Source: an uncultured Clostridia bacterium
GTDB lineage: Bacteria > Bacillota > Clostridia > Christensenellales > UBA1242
Length of the DNA: 64,000 nucleotides
Assembly: GCA_934747775.1 (NCBI GenBank)
Contig: CAKVHA010000003.1
Coordinates: forward strand, 39,362 to 103,361
Reading direction: 5' to 3'
Numbering within the stretch: position 1 is the stretch's first letter; each line of letters begins with the position of its first letter. The notes beneath the pieces are model-generated. The model was not told the origin of the DNA, searched no databases, and saw only the letters and a program-made list of their open reading frames with translations. Shown piece after piece: positions 9,180 to 17,631 of the stretch. The position numbers and the translations under genes are program-made.

Positions 9180-9884
9180 CTACACCGTTTGATTTAGCGT
9201 TTCGCTAACCGTTGTTGGATTAAATCCATTAGATTTGTAGTACTTTAAAATTTTAGGAAGAGCCTTTAATGTGTGTTCGGTTGGATGCGCTAAAATTAGG
9301 TTTCCGCCTTTTAAATTTTTGGTTGCGCGGTTAAAAACAAGGTTTGCATCTTTATCGCGCCAGTCTATTGTGTCATAAGTCCACAAAACCACTCTATATC
9401 CTAGTTCATTGCACGCATCTAATGTGTTTTTGTTAAATGCCCCACTTGGCGGAGCAAATAAATTCATATCAACATTTATTATGCTTTTAACAACTTCGTG
9501 GCACTTTTTAATTTCGTCGTAATTTTGAGTGTAACTAAGTTTGTCGTGGTCTTTATGAAAGTATCCGTGGTTTGCAATTTCGTGACCATCGGCTGCAATT
9601 TTTTTAAGTATTTCAGGATATTTTACTGCCCAGCTGCCACCAACAAAAAATGTCGTTTTTACGCCATTATCTTTAAGTATGCATAGTATGTCATCTATGT
9701 ACTCGTTACCCCAATAAACATTAATCATAAAACTTACATTTTTGCTATTTTGATTGCCATTATAAATAACACTAGGATTGGAATAACTAAACACATAATT
9801 GCTATTTATATTAAATACAAAATACATTAATGTGCTAAGCATTGCAACTATTAAAACATTACTAATTACTCTATATTTTCTCAT
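9180..9884 (-). CDS. YlxY-like polysaccharide deacetylase family protein
   Basis: NodB-fold protein anchored by one N-terminal membrane helix (~residues 8-25), with the domain facing outside. Motif 1 reads F-M-I-N-V-Y-W-G-N-E-Y where active deacetylases have T-F-D, so the catalytic-base Asp is Asn55. The metal histidines H-G-Y-F-H (106, 110) remain; the R-x-P motif is F-A-P-P-S-G; D-T-I-D-W and L-I-L-A-H-P are present. The ATG at 9884 is preferred to the upstream GTG (9899) because GGTGAAA stands just before it. Its place directly after rpsO-pnp matches B. subtilis ylxY. True deacetylase activity is doubtful. Confidence 0.78.
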   Translation of the reverse strand: MRKYRVISNVLIVAMLSTLMYFVFNINSNYVFSYSNPSVIYNGNQNSKNVSFMINVYWGNEYIDDILCILKDNGVKTTFFVGGSWAVKYPEILKKIAADGHEIANHGYFHKDHDKLSYTQNYDEIKKCHEVVKSIINVDMNLFAPPSGAFNKNTLDACNELGYRVVLWTYDTIDWRDKDANLVFNRATKNLKGGNLILAHPTEHTLKALPKILKYYKSNGFNPTTVSETLNQTV

Positions 9885-10009
9885 ATTTTCACCATACACA
9901 AATTTTTATATGTATATGATTATTTTTATTGTAATATGAAAAATCAATATGTGTTAGCTAAAATTAAATTCAATCAATTAATTTTGTTTTTAGTTAATAT
10001 TAATGATAA

Positions 10010-10058
10010 AAAAAGAAAAACCCTATTAAATTAAGATTTTTCTAAATTAATAGATAAT
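10010..10058 (-). terminator. probable terminator of rpsO-pnp
   Basis: On the minus strand an imperfect hairpin (CTATTAA...TTAATAG with an internal mismatch) is followed by a T-rich run (GGTTTTTCTTTTTTT). It sits in the 199-base gap between pnp and the ylxY-like gene. Nothing else is recognisable in that gap. Confidence 0.5.
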
Positions 10059-10083
10059 CTAACTTAACAGAGTTTTCGTGTGA

Positions 10084-12168
10084 TTATTTAAAAACGCCAA
10101 TAAGTTTTAGGTCTACTTTACCTTTATCAATCTTGATAACTTTTACTTCAACCTTGTCGCCAATGTTTACAACATCTTCAACTTTTTCTACGCGTTTTGA
10201 ACTAAGTTTTGAAATATGAATCATACCTTCTTTGCCATAGCCTAGGTCTACAAAAGCACCAAATGTAAGAATTCTATCTACTGTGCCTGTGTAGGTTTTG
10301 TCTAGTTCTAGGTCTTCCGCAATGCCCAAAATCATCTCTTTAGCTCTATCCATTTTTTCTTGTTCAACACCAAGAACCATAACATGACCATCGTCGGTGA
10401 TGTCAATTTTAACACCAGTTTCGTCAATAATTTTGTTTATAGTTTTTCCGCCAGAACCAATAACATCTTTAATTTTTTCTGGGTTGATGTTAAATGAAAT
10501 AATCTTTGGAGCAAAAGGACTAAGTTCTTTATTTGGCTCAGAAATGCATTTGTTCATAATGCCAAGAATATGAAGTCTGCCAATTCTTGCGCGTTCTAAT
10601 GCTTCACGCAAAATCTTTTCGTCGATACCCTTGATTTTGATATCCATTTGAATAGCAGTGATACCATCTTTAGTACCAGCAACTTTAAAGTCCATATCGC
10701 CAAGAAAGTCTTCTAGACCTTGAATATCGCTTAATATAGCCACTTTTCCGCTTTCAACATCTTTAATTAAACCCATAGCAATGCCTGCAACAGGTTTTTT
10801 AATAGGAACGCCTGCTTGCATTAATGACAATGTGCTGCCACAAACGCTTGCTTGGCTTGTGCTACCGTTGCTGCTTAAAACTTCGCTAACAGTGCGGATT
10901 GCATAAGGAAACTCTTCTTCGCTAGGCAAAACTGGAACAAGTGCGCGTTCTGCAAGTGCGCCGTGACCAATTTCTCTACGTCCAGCAGATTTAAGACCTC
11001 TTGCTTCACCTGTTGTGTAGCCTGGCATATTGTAATGATGCATATAACGCTTTGTATCTTCTTCATCTAGACCTTCTAGTTTTTGCATATCGCTAAGGCT
11101 GCCAAGTGTAACTGTTGTAAGAACTTGTGTTTCACCGCGGGTAAATACTGCGCTGCCGTGAACTCTTGGCAAAATGCCAACTTCGCACCAAATTGGACGA
11201 ATTTCATCTAGTTTTCTGCCATCTGGACGAACGCCGTTGTTAATGATTTTGCTACGCATAATTTCTTTTTTAATTTTGTAGCAAGTATCCAAAATTTCAC
11301 GTTTTTGTTCGCCATATTTTTCTGCAAAATGCTCTAAGATTTCGGCGTCAGCTGCTTCTTCGGCTGCTTCTCTTTCGTGGCGGTTAAAGTTTTCCATAAC
11401 CTTAACAAAAAGTGGTGTTGCAAATTCTCTAACGTCTTTTTCAAGTTCTTCAGGAATTGTGTAATACTCTATTTTATCATTTTTAGTTATGCCAAGTTCT
11501 TTTGCCATTTGCTCTTGGAACTCAACTTGTTTTTTAATTTCTTCGTGAGCAAATAGAATGCCTTGTAGCATTACTTCTTCGCTTACTTCTTTAGCACCTG
11601 CTTCAACCATTAAAATTGCTTCTTTAGTGCCAGCAACTTTTAAGTCCATTAGGCTTTTTTCCATTTCATCGGTGTTTGGGTTGATGATATATTTTCCATC
11701 AACATAAGCCACTTGAACACTGCCTGTAGGGCCGCCAAACGGAATGTCACTTACTGTTAGAGCCACTGAGCTTGCAAACATTGCAAGAGGTTCTGGTGGT
11801 GTGTCGTAATCTACGCTAAGTGGCGTAACGATAACGCTAACATCGTTAAACAATCCTTTTGGGAAAAGTGGGCGTAGCGGACGGTCTATAAGTCTGCTAA
11901 CCAAAATGGCACTATCTGCTGGTCTACCTTCACGCTTTTTAAAGCCACCAGGGATTTTGCCTACTGCATAAAGTTTTTCGTCGTAATCGACTGATAGTGG
12001 GAAGAAGTCCTGGCCCGGACGAGGTTCTTTGCTCATACAAGTGTTTGCCATAACTACTGTATCGCCACACTTAATAAAGCAGTGACCATTTGCTTGCATA
12101 GCATATTTGCCAACTTGAACTTCAACAACTTTGCCACCTATTTCTGTTTTAAATACTCTATTCTCCAT
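10084..12168 (-). CDS. pnp: polyribonucleotide nucleotidyltransferase (PNPase)
   Basis: Phosphorolytic 3'-5' exoribonuclease of mRNA turnover, a trimer in the cytoplasm. The 694 residues show two RNase PH-like cores (F-F-P-L-S-V-D-Y near 65-75, and residues ~310-540 with R-P-D-G-R), a KH domain (I-G-S-G-G-K-T-I-N-K-I, ~555-565) and a C-terminal S1 domain (~620-690). Length and domain order are those of the family. It lies 123 bases downstream of rpsO beyond a hairpin terminator, so its level may be set by read-through. Confidence 0.98.
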   Translation of the reverse strand: MENRVFKTEIGGKVVEVQVGKYAMQANGHCFIKCGDTVVMANTCMSKEPRPGQDFFPLSVDYDEKLYAVGKIPGGFKKREGRPADSAILVSRLIDRPLRPLFPKGLFNDVSVIVTPLSVDYDTPPEPLAMFASSVALTVSDIPFGGPTGSVQVAYVDGKYIINPNTDEMEKSLMDLKVAGTKEAILMVEAGAKEVSEEVMLQGILFAHEEIKKQVEFQEQMAKELGITKNDKIEYYTIPEELEKDVREFATPLFVKVMENFNRHEREAAEEAADAEILEHFAEKYGEQKREILDTCYKIKKEIMRSKIINNGVRPDGRKLDEIRPIWCEVGILPRVHGSAVFTRGETQVLTTVTLGSLSDMQKLEGLDEEDTKRYMHHYNMPGYTTGEARGLKSAGRREIGHGALAERALVPVLPSEEEFPYAIRTVSEVLSSNGSTSQASVCGSTLSLMQAGVPIKKPVAGIAMGLIKDVESGKVAILSDIQGLEDFLGDMDFKVAGTKDGITAIQMDIKIKGIDEKILREALERARIGRLHILGIMNKCISEPNKELSPFAPKIISFNINPEKIKDVIGSGGKTINKIIDETGVKIDITDDGHVMVLGVEQEKMDRAKEMILGIAEDLELDKTYTGTVDRILTFGAFVDLGYGKEGMIHISKLSSKRVEKVEDVVNIGDKVEVKVIKIDKGKVDLKLIGVFK

Positions 12169-12252
12169 ATATTCTCCTTAACTTCTTTTTAAGATTTACA
12201 GCCAAATAATAACTTATGGTTTTTAATTTGGCTTAATCTATATCGTGTTATA

Positions 12253-12290
12253 AAAAAAGCGAAAGGGGCATTGCCCTTCCGCCATTTTTT
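12253..12290 (-). terminator. terminator/attenuator between rpsO and pnp
   Basis: Minus-strand GC-rich hairpin (GCGGAAGGGC-AAT-GCCCCTTTCGC) followed by seven Ts, right after the rpsO stop. It would end most rpsO transcripts and allow partial read-through into pnp. Confidence 0.85.
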
Positions 12291-12291
12291 G

Positions 12292-12555
12292 TTATCTAAT
12301 GCCTAACTTATTTTTTAAATCACGATAAGCTTGCAAGTCTTTTTTCTCTAAGTAGTTAAGCAATTTTTTACGGTTGCTAACCATTTGAGTAAGACCACGA
12401 CGAGAATGTAAATCGTTAGGATTTTGTTTCATATGCTCGGTAAGTTCTTTAATTCTTTCTGTTAAAATAGCAACTTGAACTTCAACAGAACCAGTGTCGC
12501 CATCTTTTTTTGCATAAGTCTTAATAACTTCTTGTTTTTTGTCTTTATTAATCAT
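12292..12555 (-). CDS. rpsO: 30S ribosomal protein S15
   Basis: Primary binder of the central domain of 16S rRNA. The 87-residue protein shows the family core T-G-S-V-E-V-Q-V-A-I-L-T, H-S-R-R-G-L and R-K-L-L-N-Y-L. A perfect AGGAGG lies before the ATG. The ~80-base leader from the promoter is long for a single ribosomal protein gene and may hold an S15 autoregulatory fold. The order rpsO-pnp is conserved across bacteria. Confidence 0.98.
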   Translation of the reverse strand: MINKDKKQEVIKTYAKKDGDTGSVEVQVAILTERIKELTEHMKQNPNDLHSRRGLTQMVSNRKKLLNYLEKKDLQAYRDLKNKLGIR

Positions 12556-12638
12556 TAGTTTTTTCCTCCTATTTTATTTAATACGCCTAACAACCAAGTT
12601 CAAAGATGAAGGTAGTCTAATGCCCTAGCCGTAGGTAC
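12556..12638 (-). promoter_or_regulatory. rpsO leader, candidate S15 autoregulatory element
   Basis: Transcript leader between the rpsO promoter and start. Small stems are visible: CCTA-CGGC-TAGG, and a possible closing pair of TACG-x-CTA with TAG-x-CGTA that would enclose two arms as a junction. Firmicute rpsO mRNAs are known to bind S15 through such junctions. The assignment here is by position and a rough fold only. Confidence 0.35.
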
Positions 12639-12644
12639 GTGATT

Positions 12645-12673
12645 ATAATAACACAAAAAATGCCCGTTGTAAA
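12645..12673 (-). promoter_or_regulatory. rpsO promoter
   Basis: Minus strand: TTTACA (12668-12673), 17-bp spacer, TATTAT (12645-12650). It overlaps the terminator of the upstream gene, a compact arrangement. Confidence 0.55.
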
Positions 12674-12683
12674 GGCATTTTTT
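12655..12683 (-). terminator. terminator of the rel operon
   Basis: AAAAAATGCC and GGCATTTTTT pair around a 9-base loop. It lies just past the stop of the deoxyribosyltransferase-like gene. Confidence 0.75.
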
Positions 12684-12702
12684 ATAAATATATTAAATTT
12701 AA

Positions 12703-12987
12703 TTATTCTAAATAAAATACAGGTTTGTTAAGAGATTTTGCATATTCTATTTCGTTATGTGTGGTTTCCCCAATATATCTGTTTTTGTTTATAATAAAAA
12801 CTTCGTCACTAATTTCAATTTTCTTTTTATGAATTAAACCTAAAAGGTTTTTAATTTCACTAGTATATGTAACATCATCAAAAAAGTTTGGAATAAGCAC
12901 AACATTTCCTTTTAGAGTAAGTTCTTTTTGGAGTTTTAAAAAATCATCTTTAAATTTTATGCTTCCGCAAAGTGTAATCACCTTCAT
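12703..12987 (-). CDS. nucleoside 2-deoxyribosyltransferase-like small protein
   Basis: A 94-residue Rossmann-like protein beginning V-I-T-L-C-G-S-I-K-F and containing D-E-V-F-I-I-N-K-N-R-Y-I-G-E-T-T-H-N-E-I then A-K-S-L-N-K-P-V-F-Y-L. That pattern (G-S at strand 1, then Y-I-G-x-x-T-x-x-E-I-x-Y-A, then a closing K-P-V strand) is shared by nucleoside 2-deoxyribosyltransferase and DUF4406-type proteins that bind nucleotides. The RBS GAGGGT overlaps the rel stop codon, so the two genes are coupled. Next to rel a role in nucleotide metabolism is possible; the reaction is unknown. Confidence 0.5.
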   Translation of the reverse strand: MKVITLCGSIKFKDDFLKLQKELTLKGNVVLIPNFFDDVTYTSEIKNLLGLIHKKKIEISDEVFIINKNRYIGETTHNEIEYAKSLNKPVFYLE

Positions 12988-12998
12988 AATTTACCCTC

Positions 12999-15191
12999 TT
13001 ATGTTCTATAAACTTCTTTAACAAATGAGAACATATTAATTTTTTTAATAAGGTCGTCTATTTCACTGCGCTCTTTAACTTCTACTTGCAAGTTAATCAT
13101 AGTTGTGTTGTTTCCAATTGGGTGTGTGCTAATGCCAACAATGTTTATTTTCATATCGGATATTTTCTTAGAAATTGTGGTTAATACACCATATTTATCG
13201 TCGGTAATAATTGCAATTTTACTATCGAACTTGCTATTTAGGGTTTCATTCCAAGTACATTCCACAAGACGCTCAAACTCGCAATTTTTTAGTTCTGGGC
13301 AATTGCTACGATGAATTGTAACCCCTGCACCACGCGAAACATAACCAATTATGTTGTCCCCTGGGATTGGGTTGCAGCACTTAGCAAATTTCACAAACAT
13401 ATCGGAATAACCCATAACATCAACCGATTTTTCTTGCTTTGGTGCTTTTATAACTTTTGGTTGAAGCTTTGGTTCGTCTTGGTCAGGTTTATCGCCTTCT
13501 AATTCTTTTTGAGTAGCAACAAGTTTGTTTAAAATTTGATTGCTGGTTAATCCGCCATAACCCACCGACGCATACATATCGTCTAGGCTCGCTAGCGAAT
13601 AGCGTTCAAAAACCGCTTGTAAATTGCGTTCGGTCATTAGTTTTGATAAGTTTAGGTTTAGCGATTTTGCTTGTTCTTCTATAATGGACTTACCTTTTTT
13701 AATGTTTTCGTCCTTCATTTGCTTTTTAAAATAGCTGTTAATGCATTTTTTTGCGGTTTGTGTTTTTACTACTTTTAGCCAATCACGCGATGGACCTTTT
13801 GCGTTTGGATTAGTTAGAATTTCCACGGTTTCGCCGTTTTGTAGTTCGCTGGTTAGCGGAATCATAGCGTCGTTTACTTTTGCACCTACGCATTTGTTTC
13901 CAATGTTTGAGTGAATTGCATAAGCAAAGTCAATTGGAGTAGAACCTTCTGGCAACTCAATTATTTTGCCAAGCGGCGTTTGAACATAAATCATACCGCT
14001 GTAAAAGTCGGTTTGCATTGCGTCGTAAAGTTCGTAAAAAGGTTTATCTTTGTAATAGTCCAAAAGCTGCCTAATGTGGTTTATTTGATAATCGCTTTCC
14101 TTAACTTGCGTTTTTGCTTTGTATGCCCAATGGCTGGCCATACCATATTCAGCAAAAGTATGCATTGCAAATGTTCTTATTTGAATCTCTAGCGGATAGC
14201 CGTTGTCCAACATAACTAGCGTGTGTAGTGATTGATAGCCATTTTCTTTTGGGTGCGAAATGTAGTCTTTAAAGTTTCCAATTGGGGTGAATAGTGAGAA
14301 TACTTTGCCTAGCACTGTGTAGCACTCTTCAACCGTATTTACAAGCACTCTTAGCGCCAAAATATCCACAATCTGAGCTAATTTTACTTCGCTAAACGAT
14401 TTTGATTTCATAGCCTTATTAAGCTCGGCATTAGAGCCGTATACTTCTTGAATGCTATCTACATACATATTTTTCTTTTGTAGTTTTTTAGCAATACTGC
14501 TTATCTTTTTTTGTCTGCCGTAAACCTTAACATTAGGAATAATTCCTTGCAATTCGGTTTTTATTTTTTCACACGCGTTGTCTATAGCTTCTTTACCCTT
14601 TAAAACATAGGTTTCTAGTGTTTTGCTTAGGTCGTCGTAAAACTTTGGATTGAAGTATTTAAATGTTGCTTCTTCCAAAATATCCTTAATTACGCTTAAA
14701 CCTAGCATACTTGCAATAGGCGAATAAATGTCACGATAACTACGCATTAGTCGTTCGGTTTGAGATGGTGAAAATCTATCTAAAAAGTTTAGTTTTTCGG
14801 TTTCTATGCAAAGTTTTATTATTACTACCCTAATGTCTTTTGCCATATTTAAAAACATTTTGTTTATGGAAACTTCAATTTGTTCTTTGCTGCTTAAATC
14901 CATTTTGGATATTGTAAAAAGATATTCTACTTTTGCTTTTACAGATTTTTCTTTAATTGTATCAATATCAATTAATTTTGCACGGCATAGGCAGTAATAC
15001 AAAGTTGTTAAGACTGACTCCAAGTCAAGTTTGTTGTTAACAACTCGTGTTGCACAAGCAATGGCAAATTTTAAGTCATACAAGTGGTGGTCGGATGTTT
15101 TTGCGTTTGCGGTGTGCAACAAAACTTCTATGGCAGGTATTTTTTTGTCGTTGTCGTAGGTTGTTTTTAATAATTTTATAAATTCGTCCAT
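12999..15191 (-). CDS. rel: Rel-family (p)ppGpp synthetase with a degenerate hydrolase domain
   Basis: Long RelA/SpoT homologue, 730 residues. The synthetase is intact: Y-G-R-Q-K-K-I-S-S-I (224-233), D-I-L-A-L-R-V (276-282), F-K-D-Y-I-S-H-P-K-E-N-G-Y-Q-S-L-H-T (307-324) and E-Y-G-M-A-S-H-W. TGS, a Cys-Cys-His-Cys zinc segment (F-A-K-C-C-N-P-I-P-G-D, later I-H-R-S-N-C) and a C-terminal ACT domain follow. The N-terminal HD hydrolase is eroded: the L-L-H-D-V-V-E-D position reads T-T-L-Y-Y-C-L-C-R, and I-K-L-A-D-R-L-H-N is I-K-L-C-I-E-T-E-K. The R-x-K-D loop is N-F-K-D. It lies between recJ and a small nucleotide-binding gene. Confidence 0.93.
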   Translation of the reverse strand: MDEFIKLLKTTYDNDKKIPAIEVLLHTANAKTSDHHLYDLKFAIACATRVVNNKLDLESVLTTLYYCLCRAKLIDIDTIKEKSVKAKVEYLFTISKMDLSSKEQIEVSINKMFLNMAKDIRVVIIKLCIETEKLNFLDRFSPSQTERLMRSYRDIYSPIASMLGLSVIKDILEEATFKYFNPKFYDDLSKTLETYVLKGKEAIDNACEKIKTELQGIIPNVKVYGRQKKISSIAKKLQKKNMYVDSIQEVYGSNAELNKAMKSKSFSEVKLAQIVDILALRVLVNTVEECYTVLGKVFSLFTPIGNFKDYISHPKENGYQSLHTLVMLDNGYPLEIQIRTFAMHTFAEYGMASHWAYKAKTQVKESDYQINHIRQLLDYYKDKPFYELYDAMQTDFYSGMIYVQTPLGKIIELPEGSTPIDFAYAIHSNIGNKCVGAKVNDAMIPLTSELQNGETVEILTNPNAKGPSRDWLKVVKTQTAKKCINSYFKKQMKDENIKKGKSIIEEQAKSLNLNLSKLMTERNLQAVFERYSLASLDDMYASVGYGGLTSNQILNKLVATQKELEGDKPDQDEPKLQPKVIKAPKQEKSVDVMGYSDMFVKFAKCCNPIPGDNIIGYVSRGAGVTIHRSNCPELKNCEFERLVECTWNETLNSKFDSKIAIITDDKYGVLTTISKKISDMKINIVGISTHPIGNNTTMINLQVEVKERSEIDDLIKKINMFSFVKEVYRT

Positions 15192-15207
15192 AATTTCCTT
15201 CCTTTTT

Positions 15208-17577
15208 TTAAATCTTTGAAATCAAAGAAATGTTATTATAGATACTAGAGTTTTTTAGTTCGCTTTTTACGCCTGTAAATTCAGGCGAAAAATTGTCACA
15301 AATTTTTAAAATATTAAGCTCTTTTAAAACCATAATTACAAAACAAAACTGCGTAAAACTTAATGCTTTGTATTGCGGATTAATTGCTTTTAATTTTATA
15401 AAATATTCAAATTGGTTTGTTGCTGTAATATGGCTATTTATAGCGGTTTTTATTGCATTGTGATAAATGGCAAATGTCTTGCGATCGGTTGAAACATTAT
15501 TAACAATTTTATAGTTGTAATCCGAGCCAGAAACATAAAATTTAGAGCCATAATTATTATATAAAAATCCGTCACAAATTGGATAATCTAACAACACAAT
15601 ATTTTCATACAAACCTAAATTGTCGCCCGTTTCTGGTGCAAAAATTAATGTATTTACACCTGTAAAATCAGTAAGATTATACAATTCATAATTTGAAATA
15701 TTGTTTAAAACTTTAACCGCTTTTTGATATTTATTAAAGTCATAGGTTACTACAATTGTTCCAAATTTGCTGGTTGTAATATTATTTATAACATTAAATA
15801 TTTCGGTTTCGTTTACTTCAATATAATGAAAATTTGTTGGCTTTTTAATGTTTAAATATTCAAGTTGTTTTAAATAATTTGCCGCTGGAATTTCGCTTTT
15901 TTTGTATCCGGAAAGTGGTGAAAAACTAAATCCCCTAACCAACCCTTTAACGCGTGATTTATTTTTAAAAGTGTCAATATTTAAGTCAACTAGCGCCTGC
16001 TTGTTACAAATACTATTAAGATTGTAAAACAAATGACCACTATTAAATGCCATTAAGTCTAAATTATTACACTTAATTTTTATGTGTTGTGGAAAATTAG
16101 GCAATCTTGTTGCTTTAACATTGTTAATATCAAGTTTAAACACTGGTTTTTCGTTTCCAAGCCCAAAAGGTTCTAGTCTATTTATTTGTTGTAAAAAGTC
16201 AATACTAATGTTTTTTGGAACATCTAAGTCGTATTTTTTTGGCTCTAAAAAGTCATCAATATTGTACTTACTTAATATTGTATCATTAAACTTTTTTGCA
16301 AACAAGTTAATTTTATTCTTTTCAACCGAAAGTCCGCCTGCTTGGCTGTGTCCACCAAAACGCAACAAAACATCTTTAATTTCGTTTAGAACATCGTGGA
16401 CATTAACGGCGTGAACACTTCTAACACTCCCCTTATATTCGTGGTCGTTTAGGCTAAGCAAACATACAGGTCGATTGTAGCGTTCTACGAGTTTTGAGCA
16501 AATTATACCTAGCACTCCGCCTTCCCAATTATTGTCCCACAAAACTATTGCGCCAAGTTTTGATGTTTGTACTCCGTTTAGTTTTTTAATGCAATCATCA
16601 AAAATTTTATTCGTTTCGCTAATTCTAGAATCGTTAAGCTCTAAAAGTTTTTTAATGTTTTCATTAATTGCTTTTTCATCGTGTTCTATAAAAATTTTAA
16701 ACGCAATACTGGCGTCGCCCATTCTACCCGGAGCATTAAGTTTTGGTGAAAGTTTAAAAGACACATCTCCGCTACATATAGGCATTTTTAAATCAATTTT
16801 TTTAATAAGCTTTTTTACACCATTTGGCAATTGCTCGTTTTGATATTTTAAGCCATAATACACTATTGCTCGGTTTTCGTCAACAAGTGGAACAATGTCG
16901 GCAATTGTGGCAAGTGACGCTATCGATGTAAGTTTTAGTGCGGTTTCTAGCCCAGCCATTGCCTGAACAAGTTTAAAAGCAACACCAGCACCGCATAGTT
17001 CCTTAAACGGATAAATTTGGTCACCAAGTTTTGCGTTAACAACAAGTGTATTGGGAATAATGTCTGGAATATCGTGGTGGTCGGTAATTATAATATCTAT
17101 TCCCTTTTGTTTACAATACTCCACTTCTTTATAACACGAAATTCCGCAGTCAACGGTTATAATTAGGTCTGGCGAATAAAGGTCTATAATTTTATCAATA
17201 GTGTCATTACTAAGCCCATATCCGTCTAATAAACGTTGTGGTAAAAAGTAGTTTACCTTGTGCCCTATGCTTTCAAAATATTTATATAGAATTGCGGTTG
17301 CACAAATACCATCGGTATCATAATCGCCCACAATTGTTATTTTTTTATTGTTGTTTAAATAATAGTTAATTTTATCTACCACTTCGCGCATATTTTTTAG
17401 TAAGAATGGATTGTAAAAATTTGCAATCGAAGGGTTTAAAAAGTTTTCAATTTTTTGTTCGTTATCAAAACCGCGCGAAAAAAGTAGCTTAATTATTTCG
17501 GGGTCTAAACTAAACTTTTTAGATAATGTTTCTACTAACTCATTGTTGTAATTAACAACATTTTTTATATATTTCAT
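15208..17577 (-). CDS. recJ: single-stranded-DNA-specific exonuclease RecJ
   Basis: 5'-3' ssDNA exonuclease of recombination and mismatch repair. DHH phosphoesterase motifs are complete: D-Y-D-T-D-G (~82-87), T-V-D-C-G-I-S, I-T-D-H-H-D-I-P and the DHHA1 region with G-G-H-S-Q-A-G-G-L. After the OB-fold (~450-545) there is a ~230-residue C-terminal extension, as in Firmicute RecJ. It is upstream of rel, as in B. subtilis (recJ-apt-relA) but without apt between them. A secF terminator lies directly before the start. Confidence 0.96.
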   Translation of the reverse strand: MKYIKNVVNYNNELVETLSKKFSLDPEIIKLLFSRGFDNEQKIENFLNPSIANFYNPFLLKNMREVVDKINYYLNNNKKITIVGDYDTDGICATAILYKYFESIGHKVNYFLPQRLLDGYGLSNDTIDKIIDLYSPDLIITVDCGISCYKEVEYCKQKGIDIIITDHHDIPDIIPNTLVVNAKLGDQIYPFKELCGAGVAFKLVQAMAGLETALKLTSIASLATIADIVPLVDENRAIVYYGLKYQNEQLPNGVKKLIKKIDLKMPICSGDVSFKLSPKLNAPGRMGDASIAFKIFIEHDEKAINENIKKLLELNDSRISETNKIFDDCIKKLNGVQTSKLGAIVLWDNNWEGGVLGIICSKLVERYNRPVCLLSLNDHEYKGSVRSVHAVNVHDVLNEIKDVLLRFGGHSQAGGLSVEKNKINLFAKKFNDTILSKYNIDDFLEPKKYDLDVPKNISIDFLQQINRLEPFGLGNEKPVFKLDINNVKATRLPNFPQHIKIKCNNLDLMAFNSGHLFYNLNSICNKQALVDLNIDTFKNKSRVKGLVRGFSFSPLSGYKKSEIPAANYLKQLEYLNIKKPTNFHYIEVNETEIFNVINNITTSKFGTIVVTYDFNKYQKAVKVLNNISNYELYNLTDFTGVNTLIFAPETGDNLGLYENIVLLDYPICDGFLYNNYGSKFYVSGSDYNYKIVNNVSTDRKTFAIYHNAIKTAINSHITATNQFEYFIKLKAINPQYKALSFTQFCFVIMVLKELNILKICDNFSPEFTGVKSELKNSSIYNNISLISKI

Positions 17578-17587
17578 TTAACACACC

Positions 17588-17627
17588 AAAAAAGCCTTCA
17601 AAAAAGATTTTTAGTGAAGGCTTTTTA
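17588..17627 (-). terminator. terminator after secDF
   Basis: AAAAAGCCTTC (minus strand) pairs with GAAGGCTTTTTT around a short loop, six bases past the secF stop and just before recJ. Confidence 0.82.
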
Positions 17628-17631
17628 TTAT

